From DASTRU01 sp035761045 (lineage in GTDB: Bacteria; Pseudomonadota; Gammaproteobacteria; Burkholderiales; Burkholderiaceae_E): a stretch of 18,421 nucleotides of DNA. The stretch spans positions 1-18,421 of the forward strand of contig DASTRU010000270.1 in assembly GCA_035761045.1 (NCBI GenBank), in the 5' to 3' direction. The stretch's first letter is position 1, and every line of letters starts with the position of its first letter. The translations under genes and the position numbers were made by a program. A model generated the notes under the pieces. It worked only from the letters and a program-made list of their open reading frames with translations. It was not told the origin of the DNA and made no database searches. Below, piece by piece: positions 7,572 through 15,200 of this stretch.

Positions 7572-7864
7572 CGATCCGTCTTCGCTTAGTTGCCGCCTTA
7601 ATCGCGTACGTCGTGGCGTCGCAGTCAATCGCGGTCGATTTGAATCACGCTAGTCGCTCCGACATTGAGCGTATGCCGGGCGTTGGCGTTACCTCGGCCG
7701 AGCGCATTCTTCAAGAGCGTGAGCGCGCGGGTCCTTTTGCGTCGTGGGACGATTTTCAGCAACGCGTACCCGGCTTTCGCGATCGCAAAATCGAGGCATT
7801 GAAAAAGTTCGGGGTCACGATCGCAAGCGAGGCGAGGGATAAAATCGATCGCCCACCGGAGTGA
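7568..7864 (+). CDS. comEA: ComEA-like helix-hairpin-helix competence protein
   Basis: A 98-residue exported protein. A signal peptide occupies residues 1-22 (Arg-rich start, hydrophobic LVAALIAYVVA, likely cleavage SIA|VD). The mature part opens with VDLNHASRSDIERMPGVGVTSAERIL, a helix-hairpin-helix motif (hairpin PGVGV at 37-41), followed by a second hairpin near VPGFRDRKI. This matches the ComEA DNA-binding domain. ComEA proteins bind double-stranded DNA in the periplasm and ratchet it inward during natural transformation. The ATG at 7568 overlaps the hldD stop, so it is probably co-translated with LPS heptose genes. Function in uptake is inferred from the family and supported by nearby fimT. 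A generic HhH protein with no competence role cannot be excluded from sequence alone. Confidence 0.85.
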   Translation: MTIRLRLVAALIAYVVASQSIAVDLNHASRSDIERMPGVGVTSAERILQERERAGPFASWDDFQQRVPGFRDRKIEALKKFGVTIASEARDKIDRPPE

Positions 7865-7875
7865 GAGAGCGCGCC

Positions 7876-8778
7876 ATGTCTTATCCCACCATTGAAGACA
7901 CCATCGGCAACACGCCGCTGGTTCGATTGCAGCGCATACCAGGCACGGATAACGAGCGGCGCGGCAATGTCATTCTCGGCAAGCTCGAAGGCAATAATCC
8001 GGCGGGAAGCGTGAAGGACCGACCAGCGATCAGCATGATCACGCGCGCGCAGGCGCGCGGCGAAATCAAGCCTGGCGATACGTTGATCGAAGCAACCAGC
8101 GGCAATACCGGCATCGCGTTGGCGATGGCCGCGGCGATCAAGGGCTATCGCATGGTGTTGGTGATGCCCGAAAACCAATCGTTGGAACGGCGGCAAACCA
8201 TGCTTGCGTACGGCGCCGAGATCGTGCTCACACCGAAAACCGGCGGCATGGAGTACGCGCGCGATCTGGCCGAGCAAATGCAGCGCGAAGGAAAAGGGCG
8301 GGTGCTTGATCAATTCGCCAATCCCGACAATCCGCAAGCGCATTACGAGACGACCGGCCCCGAGCTTTGGCAACAAACGGGTGGGCGCATTACCCATTTC
8401 GTTTCGAGCATGGGAACGACCGGCACGATCAATGGCGTAAGCCGTTATTTAAAAGAACGCAACCCGGCCATTCAAATCATTGGCTGCCAGCCGACAGAAG
8501 GCAGCTCCATTCCCGGTATCCGCAAATGGCCGGCGGAGTATTTGCCGAAGATTCACCAGCCCGAACGCGTGGACCGCATGGAGTACGTGAGCCAAGCCGA
8601 AGCCGAGCAAATGACGCGACGTATCGCCGCGGAGGAGGGCATTTTTTGCGGCGTATCGGCCGCTGGGGCTTTATGCATCGCGCTTCGAGTCGCCGCGCAG
8701 GTGGAGAACGCGACGATCGTGTTTGTCGTGTGTGATCGCGGTGACCGGTATTTATCGACTGGTGTTTTTCCAGCGTAG
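7876..8778 (+). CDS. cysM: Cysteine synthase B (O-acetylserine sulfhydrylase, CysM type)
   Basis: This PLP enzyme (300 residues) makes cysteine from O-acetylserine and sulfide, and in CysM forms also from thiosulfate. The PLP-binding lysine is K47 in NNPAGSVKDR. The phosphate and substrate loop SGNTGI follows about 30 residues later. FVSSMGTTGTI, GCQPTEGSSIPGIRKWP and the closing CDRGDRYLSTGVF are typical of CysM, not CysK (the SSIPGIR segment). The ATG at 7876 is chosen because it aligns with the family N-terminus (TIEDTIGNTPLVRL) and has a purine-rich GAGAG about 7 nt upstream. An alternative GTG at 7861 would overlap the comEA stop and add five residues. It ends with tandem stops TAG TAA, 7 bp from the convergent end of fimT. 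Confidence 0.95.
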   Translation: MSYPTIEDTIGNTPLVRLQRIPGTDNERRGNVILGKLEGNNPAGSVKDRPAISMITRAQARGEIKPGDTLIEATSGNTGIALAMAAAIKGYRMVLVMPENQSLERRQTMLAYGAEIVLTPKTGGMEYARDLAEQMQREGKGRVLDQFANPDNPQAHYETTGPELWQQTGGRITHFVSSMGTTGTINGVSRYLKERNPAIQIIGCQPTEGSSIPGIRKWPAEYLPKIHQPERVDRMEYVSQAEAEQMTRRIAAEEGIFCGVSAAGALCIALRVAAQVENATIVFVVCDRGDRYLSTGVFPA

Positions 8779-8785
8779 TAAGTAG

Positions 8786-9367
8786 TTAGACAGCGTTTTT
8801 CTTCGTGCAGCGGTTGCCCGAACGTTCGCCCAAGCGCGGGCGGCCACCGGAAGACAACACGATTTCATGCGTACTCGTGGAATTGCATACGGCTAAGGTG
8901 CCGGCTTGAAAGGCGCCATTGCTCATGCGCGATGCGCCGCTTGGGTCGAACATTAAATACGCCGACACCGGCTTGTTCGCGTTGATGGTGACGCCAGGCG
9001 CGACGGCCGATTCGACATGAATAAGCCGCTCGTCCTCGTCAATCGTTGCGTTTGCGTTCAAATCCTCAAATATCGTCCAGCCGCTTTCCCAGTTGCCGTA
9101 TTCGATCGGCGCGATCGTCGTCGTCGTTAAACGAATCACGGCGTTTTGACGCGCGGTGTTAATCGCACGCAGCAACGCATGCGCGGCGACTTCGGACGAG
9201 CGCGTATTCAACCATTTGCCGAACGCTGGAATCGCGATGGCGGTTACGACGCCGAGCACGGCAAGCACTGTTACAAGCTCAACGAGAGTCACACCGCGTG
9301 CTGTACGTACCGCCGCACGCGAGGCGCGGGGATTCGTGAACGTTGTCACACAAGCGAATGCGTTCAT
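8786..9367 (-). CDS. fimT: FimT-type pseudopilin (GspH/FimT family) with a GRPR motif
   Basis: A type IV pilin-like protein of about 193 residues. The class III signal ends in RTARG, cleaved before VTLVELVTVLAVLGVVTAIAIP, with Glu at mature position 5 and Val, not Phe, at position 1. The start is uncertain. The ATG at 9367 gives a 25-residue leader, long for this class. A GTG at 9349 would shorten it to 19, and an ATG at 9460 would extend it to 56 and overlap fimU. None has a good SD. The C-terminal half is GspH-like, with a Cys pair (AVC … NRC) flanking VLSSGGRPRLG. GRPR (residues 175-178, bases 8834-8845) matches the GRxR DNA-binding motif reported for Legionella FimT, which suggests a role in DNA uptake. 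In P. aeruginosa fimT and fimU are co-directional; here they diverge. Confidence 0.85.
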   Translation of the reverse strand: MNAFACVTTFTNPRASRAAVRTARGVTLVELVTVLAVLGVVTAIAIPAFGKWLNTRSSEVAAHALLRAINTARQNAVIRLTTTTIAPIEYGNWESGWTIFEDLNANATIDEDERLIHVESAVAPGVTINANKPVSAYLMFDPSGASRMSNGAFQAGTLAVCNSTSTHEIVLSSGGRPRLGERSGNRCTKKNAV

Positions 9368-9458
9368 CAGGGATGTAAAGCCGTTCGTCTGCCGTGGGAT
9401 TGGACGAAGCGGCGGCATCGCAGAGACTGCACGCCATTCAAATAAAGCGGTGTTATGC
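9368..9458. promoter_or_regulatory. Divergent fimT/fimU intergenic region
   Basis: These 91 bp separate the divergent starts and must carry or adjoin the promoters of both units. I found no convincing sigma-70 hexamer pair and no correct GG-N10-GC sigma-54 site. An ATGCAT palindrome (9455-9460) sits at the fimU start. The assignment is by position only. Confidence 0.35.
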
Positions 9459-10085
9459 ATGGACCGTCACCAAGGTTTTACGCTGATCGAATTGCTCGTA
9501 ACGCTCTCAGTATTGGCGATCCTGCTCGCTATCGGAGCGAGCAATTTTGGTCCATTCATTACCTCCAACCGCTTGACAGCGCAGGCGAATGAACTTACCG
9601 CCGCGCTTACCGCGGCCCGCACCGAAGCCATTCGATTGAACGCGACCGTGGTGTTTTGCCGGTCCGACGATCAAACCAATTGCACGACTACATCCGACGA
9701 TGCTTGCTCGGCCACCTCGACCACGGGTTGCTGGGGAGGTTGGATGGCGTTCGTGGACGCGAATAAAGACGGCACTCGCCAAACGTCCGAAACCATCGTG
9801 CGTGCGGACGCCATCACGCCGTCGTCCTTGCGCGTGTTTGGCAGCAATGCGCTCGACACGTTGAGCAACAAAATCATCTTTGCCTCCAACGGCCTTGCGG
9901 TGGACTCCACCGGCGCCTTGCTTACGGCCGTCCTTACCGTATGCGCGCCCACCACATCGACCCCTGAAAACGGCAGGGACATTTTCATTGGCGCGGGAGG
10001 TCGCGCCGGTGTTTACAAATACAACGGAAATGGCGCGTGCTCCGAAACGTTGGATACGGCGCCCCGTGGCAAAAGCGGAACGTAA
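9459..10085 (+). CDS. fimU: FimU-type minor pseudopilin (GspH/FimT family)
   Basis: A 208-residue prepilin starting the minor-pilin operon. The short leader MDRHQG is cleaved before FTLIELLVTLSVLAILLAIG, with Glu at mature position 5, the canonical class III signal. The ATG at 9459 is selected because it gives this 6-residue leader; no strong SD precedes it. The globular part is cysteine-rich: FC, NC, AC and GC occur within about 30 residues after the N-terminal helix. A C-terminal Cys pair (LTVC … GAC) resembles that of FimT. Where FimT has GRPR, this protein has GRAG, so it lacks the DNA-binding motif and is better read as the FimU/GspH-like priming-complex component. Its position before pilV, pilW, pilX, pilY1 and pilE matches P. 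aeruginosa fimU. The symbol rests on synteny and fold; fimT2 would be an equally fair name. Confidence 0.85.
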   Translation: MDRHQGFTLIELLVTLSVLAILLAIGASNFGPFITSNRLTAQANELTAALTAARTEAIRLNATVVFCRSDDQTNCTTTSDDACSATSTTGCWGGWMAFVDANKDGTRQTSETIVRADAITPSSLRVFGSNALDTLSNKIIFASNGLAVDSTGALLTAVLTVCAPTTSTPENGRDIFIGAGGRAGVYKYNGNGACSETLDTAPRGKSGT

Positions 10086-10090
10086 GGAGA
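10084..10090 (+). promoter_or_regulatory. Shine-Dalgarno site fixing the pilV start
   Basis: AAGGAGA overlaps the fimU stop. Its GGAG core (10086-10089) lies 7 nt before the ATG at 10097 but only 1 nt before the in-frame ATG at 10091, so 10097 is the likelier start. Confidence 0.8.
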
Positions 10091-10096
10091 ATGGGT

Positions 10097-10582
10097 ATGC
10101 AGTTCATCGTGCGAAGTGCTCGCGCCTCGATATCACGCCGTCGCTTTGAGCGCGGCACCACGTTGATTGAGGTTCTGGTGTCGATCGTCGTGTTGACCGT
10201 GGGCTTACTGGGCGCCGTCGCGTTGCAGGCTGCATCGTTGCGCAATAACCAAAGCGCCCACGAACGCAGCGTCGCCGTCATGCTGAGTTATTCGATGAGC
10301 GACATGCTTCGCGCCAATGCCACGGCGGCGAAGGCGGGTTCGTACAACGTAAGTTTGTCGAGCGGGGAGGATGCATGTCCCGCTCCTAGCGGAACCGATT
10401 TGCCAAGCAAAGACTTGCAAAGTTGGTTTAGCGCCTTATCAGCCAATCTTGGCCCAAATGCCTGCGGCGGCGTGGCTTGTAATGGTGGCACTTCCGTATG
10501 CGAGGTCAGCGTGAAGTGGAACGACAGTCGCGGCAAAGGTGGTTCCAACACACAAACCCTTAAGACATGGGTGGCCCTGTGA
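10097..10582 (+). CDS. pilV: PilV minor type IV pilin
   Basis: A 161-residue prepilin of the PilV/GspI type. The 20-residue basic leader ends RRRFERG and is cleaved before TTLIEVLVSIVVLTVGLLGAVALQ, giving Thr at mature position 1 and Glu at position 5. The VLVSIVVLTVGLLG helix and the following AASLRNNQSAHERSVAVMLSYSMSDMLRAN segment are typical of PilV, including the DMLRAN motif at the end of the N-terminal helix. The C-terminal part holds several Cys (ACPAP, ACGGVAC, VCEV) that may pair. PilV is thought to act with FimU, PilW, PilX and PilY1 to prime pilus assembly at the tip. It begins 11 bp after fimU and ends 2 bp before the chosen pilW start, so all belong to one transcription unit. Confidence 0.92.
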   Translation: MQFIVRSARASISRRRFERGTTLIEVLVSIVVLTVGLLGAVALQAASLRNNQSAHERSVAVMLSYSMSDMLRANATAAKAGSYNVSLSSGEDACPAPSGTDLPSKDLQSWFSALSANLGPNACGGVACNGGTSVCEVSVKWNDSRGKGGSNTQTLKTWVAL

Positions 10583-10584
10583 CC

Positions 10585-11634
10585 ATGCAACGTTTATTCA
10601 CCACGCGTCGTTCAAAGCAAGCGGGTTTGACGATTGTCGAACTCATGGTGGCGATGACGATTGGTTTAGTGCTGATTGGCGCCGTGCTTGCGATTTATTT
10701 GTCGCAACGTCAGACCTATCGATTGACGGACAACTTAGGCCGTGTGCAGGAGAGCGCGCGGCTGGCGTTTGAGTTGATGAGCCGAGATTTGCGTGAGGCG
10801 GGTAATCAAGGTTGCGCAAACACTAAGTACGTGGCGAACGTACTTAACAACGCGAACGGCGGCACACCAGATTGGTGGGCTGACTTAAGCACGCCGTTAA
10901 TTGGATACGACGGTAACGTAGCGTTTCCCGGCGCCGCGATTGGTAACGGCACGGCGCAGCGTGTGACGGGAACGGACGCCGTTTGGATTGCTCGAGCTAC
11001 CGGCGATAGTTTGTCGATTGCTAGCCATAATCCGCCCGCGGCAATGTTTCACCTCACTAAGGCGGTTCACCCCTTTAAACCTGGTGATATCGCTGTTATT
11101 TGCGATTATCAGCAAGCTTCCATTTTCCAAGTAACTGGCCCTAGTGCCATGAATGCGACTCTTGTTCATGGCGCCGGCGCTAACGTATCTCCTGGAAATT
11201 GTTCAGTTGGTTTGGGCTATAAAAAACCGGTGGATTGCTCGCACGGCGGCACCAGCTATCAATACGGCTTAAACGCGCAAATCATGAAACTCGATGGCGT
11301 GGGCTGGTACATCGGCAATAACGGTCGAGGAGCAAGCGGCGGCAAATCCCTCTACAAAGTCTCGTTAGTGAATAACAGCGGCACGACCGCCCCGGTGGCA
11401 AGCGAAGTCATCGAAGGCGTGAACGACTTGCAAATTAGCTATTTGTTGTCGGGCGGCGCGGACTACGTCGACGCGAGCGCGATTAACGCCGCCGACTGGG
11501 AAAAAGTCATCGCCGTGCGTTTGTCGATCGGATTCATGGGGCCCGACCCATACGTCACGACTAGCGCCGCATCGTCTGGGCAAGTGACGCGCTCGCTTAC
11601 TCATGTCATCGCTCTTAGGAATACATCGTCATGA
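10585..11634 (+). CDS. pilW: PilW minor type IV pilin
   Basis: A 349-residue PilW/GspJ-type pseudopilin. The leader MQRLFTTRRSKQAG is cleaved before LTIVELMVAMTIGLVLIGAVLAIY, with Leu at mature position 1 and Glu at 5. SQRQTYRLTDNLGRVQESARLAFELMSRDLREAGNQGC is the conserved PilW segment after the helix. GDIAVICDYQQASIFQVTGP in the middle and a C-terminal EGVNDLQISYLL followed by RLSIGF are also family features. Three starts are possible: ATG 10567 (overlapping pilV), GTG 10579 (GTGA overlap) and ATG 10585. The last gives a 14-residue leader and is used here, but GTG 10579 is nearly as likely. Bases 11041-11220 are markedly poorer in G+C than their surroundings; see findings. The stop overlaps the pilX start as ATGA. 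Confidence 0.92.
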   Translation: MQRLFTTRRSKQAGLTIVELMVAMTIGLVLIGAVLAIYLSQRQTYRLTDNLGRVQESARLAFELMSRDLREAGNQGCANTKYVANVLNNANGGTPDWWADLSTPLIGYDGNVAFPGAAIGNGTAQRVTGTDAVWIARATGDSLSIASHNPPAAMFHLTKAVHPFKPGDIAVICDYQQASIFQVTGPSAMNATLVHGAGANVSPGNCSVGLGYKKPVDCSHGGTSYQYGLNAQIMKLDGVGWYIGNNGRGASGGKSLYKVSLVNNSGTTAPVASEVIEGVNDLQISYLLSGGADYVDASAINAADWEKVIAVRLSIGFMGPDPYVTTSAASSGQVTRSLTHVIALRNTSS

Positions 11635-12170
11635 TGGTTATGCGCTCTTATCGTCGTCATCGCGAACATGGTATTTCGTTGATCATGTCGCTGGTGCTGC
11701 TCGTGATCATCGCGCTCGTGGCGGTGGCGAGCATTCGCGGCACGCTGTTGGAAGAACGCATGGCCGGTAATCTCTATGACCGCGAGATTGCATTCCAAAG
11801 CGCCGAGTCGGCACTGCGCCAAGCGGAAAAAGCCTTGGGTAATAACACCATCGTCGGTCCATTCACCGATGCGAATAAAGCGCAAGGTCTTTATCCAACG
11901 CCTGATCCTTCGGCGAACAACTACGTGGAGGTATGGAATAAAACCGACACGACATGGGCGGCCGCCAGCCAATTACGCACCGACACCCTAAGTTCTGGCG
12001 CGCCCGAATACATCGTGGAAGACATGGGCATTTGGCCCGACCCGCCAGGTTGTGATCAGGGCAGCACGATTCCCATTACCTGTTTACGACGGGTGTATCG
12101 CGTCACGGCGCACAGCGCTCCACTAGAAGGACGCGCGCAAGTCATTCTCCAAACATCCTTTAGGCCTTAG
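11631..12170 (+). CDS. pilX: PilX minor type IV pilin
   Basis: A 179-residue PilX/GspK-like pseudopilin. The leader MMVMRSYRRHREHG is cleaved before ISLIMSLVLLVIIALVAVASIRG. Mature position 5 is Met, not Glu. Lack of Glu5 is a known property of GspK-type tip subunits and fits a subunit that need not stack beneath another pilin. The block LLEERMAGNLYDREIAFQSAESALRQAEKAL is the diagnostic PilX signature. A single late pair of Cys (GCDQG, TCLRRVYR) may form a disulfide before the terminal RVTAHSAPLEGRAQVILQTSF strand region. The ATG at 11631 overlaps the pilW stop; an ATG at 11634 is equally usable. The gene is 42 bp upstream of the chosen pilY1 start. Confidence 0.92.
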   Translation: MMVMRSYRRHREHGISLIMSLVLLVIIALVAVASIRGTLLEERMAGNLYDREIAFQSAESALRQAEKALGNNTIVGPFTDANKAQGLYPTPDPSANNYVEVWNKTDTTWAAASQLRTDTLSSGAPEYIVEDMGIWPDPPGCDQGSTIPITCLRRVYRVTAHSAPLEGRAQVILQTSFRP

Positions 12171-12212
12171 GTCTTGTTCTCGACCGTAACCCTCAACGTT
12201 TCGGGACCCATC

Positions 12213-15200
12213 ATGCAAACGTCGATATTCAAAACACCTAAGTTAAGTTTCAACGCACCCCGCCTCGTGACCCTGGCGGCGCTTATCGCGATGTTGGCGC
12301 AGCAAGGAACGTATGCGGCCGTCGCGATTTCGAGCGTGCCGGTGGAAGGAGCGATTAGCGTCAAACCCAACTTGCTTTTGGCGATCGACGACTCCGGCAG
12401 TATGGACGGCGAGATGTTGTTCAACACGAACGACGGCGCGCTTTGGTGGAATGCCACGACCAAGAGCTTTGTCGGCTTGGATGGCGCTGACAACCCGTCG
12501 AAAGGCGCACTCAACTTTAATAATGACGGTGGCGCGAACGCGACTTGGAAGAAATATATTTATTTGTTCCCTAACGGACAGGCGAATCCGAGCGATGGCC
12601 GCCGCGTGTATCCCGACGAGGCCGATGACCACTTCGCCGTGCCACCTACTTACGAGTTCGCCTTCACGCGCAGCTCGGATTACAACGGGATGTACTACAA
12701 CCCCAAGGTGGTTTACAAGCCGTGGTTTTACGGCGGCGATACCCAATTTATTAATGCAAACCCAGCCGCGGCCAGCTATGACCCCGTGGCTAATCCTGGT
12801 TTCACGGTGAATTTAGCAGTCGATCGCACGGCAAGTGGCGATAACGAAACGTTCCGTTTGCAACCTGGTATGAGGGACAGCAGTGGCAACGTGGTGAGTG
12901 CCGTCAAAGACGAGGTGTTTACCTTTTATCCGGCAACGTACTACGTAAAGATTAAAGACGATATTGCTTTTGGCGGTACCTACAACTGCAGTAGGCCCGA
13001 CCCGCAAAGCTATATCGACGCGGTTAATTCACCGTCGATTTTGTTTAATGCGCAAGGCAGAAAAGTAATCGATGCCTTGGGTCCCGACGGCGGGTGCTTG
13101 CGTAAGTACGAAATTAAGGCGACGACGCTTACGTTCCCGAATGGCAACAACTACGTACAAGAAATTCAAAACTTTGCTAACTGGTTTACGTATTACCGTA
13201 AGCGGCATTTAGCCGCACGTGCGGGTTTTGGCCAAGCGTTTAATGGATTCAAAGGTTTTTACGCGGGTGCGTATCGAATTTCGCAGCGCAAGTTGTACGG
13301 CATGTATGACATGGACGCTTCTGCCACGCGTAAAGATCTCTACAACTACATCTACAGCATTGGAGGTCGTAGAGGCGGCACGCCTAACCGCGAAGCACTG
13401 ATGTATGCGGGCCAGCTATTTAGCAAGGCGGATACACTACCGACTCCGCGCCCGGATATCGTCACGCGTAGCTGCCAACGCAACGCGGCCATCTTGTTTA
13501 CCGATGGTTTTTCAAACCCAGCCGTTACCGGACTAAGTAACGTCGATGGTAATGACGGCGCGCCGTTCGCCGACACATTCACGAACACCATTGCCGACGT
13601 GGCAATGAACTACTACAAAAACAATCTTCGTCCCGATTTGCCAAACGACGGTCCCGTTAAGGTTCCGAGCCAATGTTCAAACAGGTCTTTAGCGCCACGG
13701 CTTGATTGCAACACGCAACTCCACATGAACACCTACGCGGTGACATTGGGAGCTTCCGGATACATTTTTGGGAAAACGCATTTCACCCCAGACGATGCGT
13801 TTAACTCTCCGCCCGCGTGGGCGGATCCATCGCAACAACGTAGCCCGCATCAAGTGGACGATCTCTATCACGCGACGATCAACGGACGCGGCTTGATGCT
13901 GCGTGCGAGCGATGCGGTTGAATTGCAAACGAAGTTGGCTGAAATCGTTAATCGGGCGATTGGTAAGGAAACGAGTTCCAACGCCGTCATCGCGAACTCA
14001 ACCATCTTGAAAAGCGGCTCCGCGATATTTCAAGCGAACTATCAGTCCGATGGTTGGACTGGTGATTTGATGAAGTTTGAATTCGATGGTGATGGCAATT
14101 TGGGAACCCAGCCTACGTGGCGGGCCTCGCTCAATATGCCCAACGCATCGGAGCGGAAGATTTACACCCGCTACAACAACGTTAATCGCGAATTTTCGTG
14201 GCAGTCGCCTTTAGGTGCGTTGGAAATCGCGGTGGAAAGCCAATTACCGACCGCCGCTCGGTTAAACCTGCGCACTGGGCAGCAATTACTAAATTATTTT
14301 CGTGGCGATGACTCCGCCGAAGGTACGACCGACGGAGACTTTCGCAGCCGCACCACTCGGGTTGACGGATTGACGGTACATGTGAAGCTCGGCGACATCG
14401 TGCATTCGTCACCCTTGTACGTGGGTGCGCCGCAAGACCGCTTTTACGAACGCTTTACTTGGGCGGGCGCGAATACTTACCGCTCGTTCGTGAATTCGAA
14501 GTTGAACCGTAAACCCGTGGTGTATGTCGGCGCGAACGACGGCATGCTTCACGCATTCGACGCGGCAAACGGCAAGGAATTGTTTGCCTACGTACCCGGC
14601 GCGCTGGTTTCCAGATTAGGCGCCTTAGCGTCGCAAAACTATAGCCACCAGTATTTCGTTGATGGCGAGGTGAACGTGGCCGACGTATTCGACGGCACGA
14701 ATTGGAAAACGATTCTCGTTGGTACAACGGGTCGCGGTGGAAACACGATTTTCGCGCTCGACGTGACCGACCCAACGAATTTCGATGCGACCAAGGTGTT
14801 GTGGGAAGTCACGATTCCGCAAATGGGTAACACCTTAAGCAAACCCATCGTGTCCTTGCTCGCTAATGGTCAATGGAGCGTGATCGTTGGCAACGGCTAT
14901 AACAGTTCGGGGTTTAGAAACGGCGGTACCGAACAATCCGCGTTGATCGTTTTAAATGCGCTTACCGGAGCGGCGGTTGATGGCGGCGGGGACTTTTACA
15001 TCAGTACGGGTCAAGGTTCGAGCGTCGCGCCTAACGGGATGTCGTCCCCCTTCACATGGGACAACGACCGCGACGGCAAGGCGGACTACATCTACGCCGG
15101 AGACCACTTGGGTTACGTGTGGCGCTTTGAGGTTAAAGGTGACCGTTTCAACCAGTGGGGCGGCCCGTTGAATTTATTTAGGGCCATGAATGGCGCGACA

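Noticed and set aside
7756..8397. 213-codon minus-strand frame across comEA and cysM
   Set aside because: It is a shadow of cysM; no domain, RBS or synteny supports it.
9401..9417. Possible sigma-54 promoter in the fimT/fimU gap
   Set aside because: The GG and GC elements are spaced 11, not 10, and the flanking consensus bases do not match.
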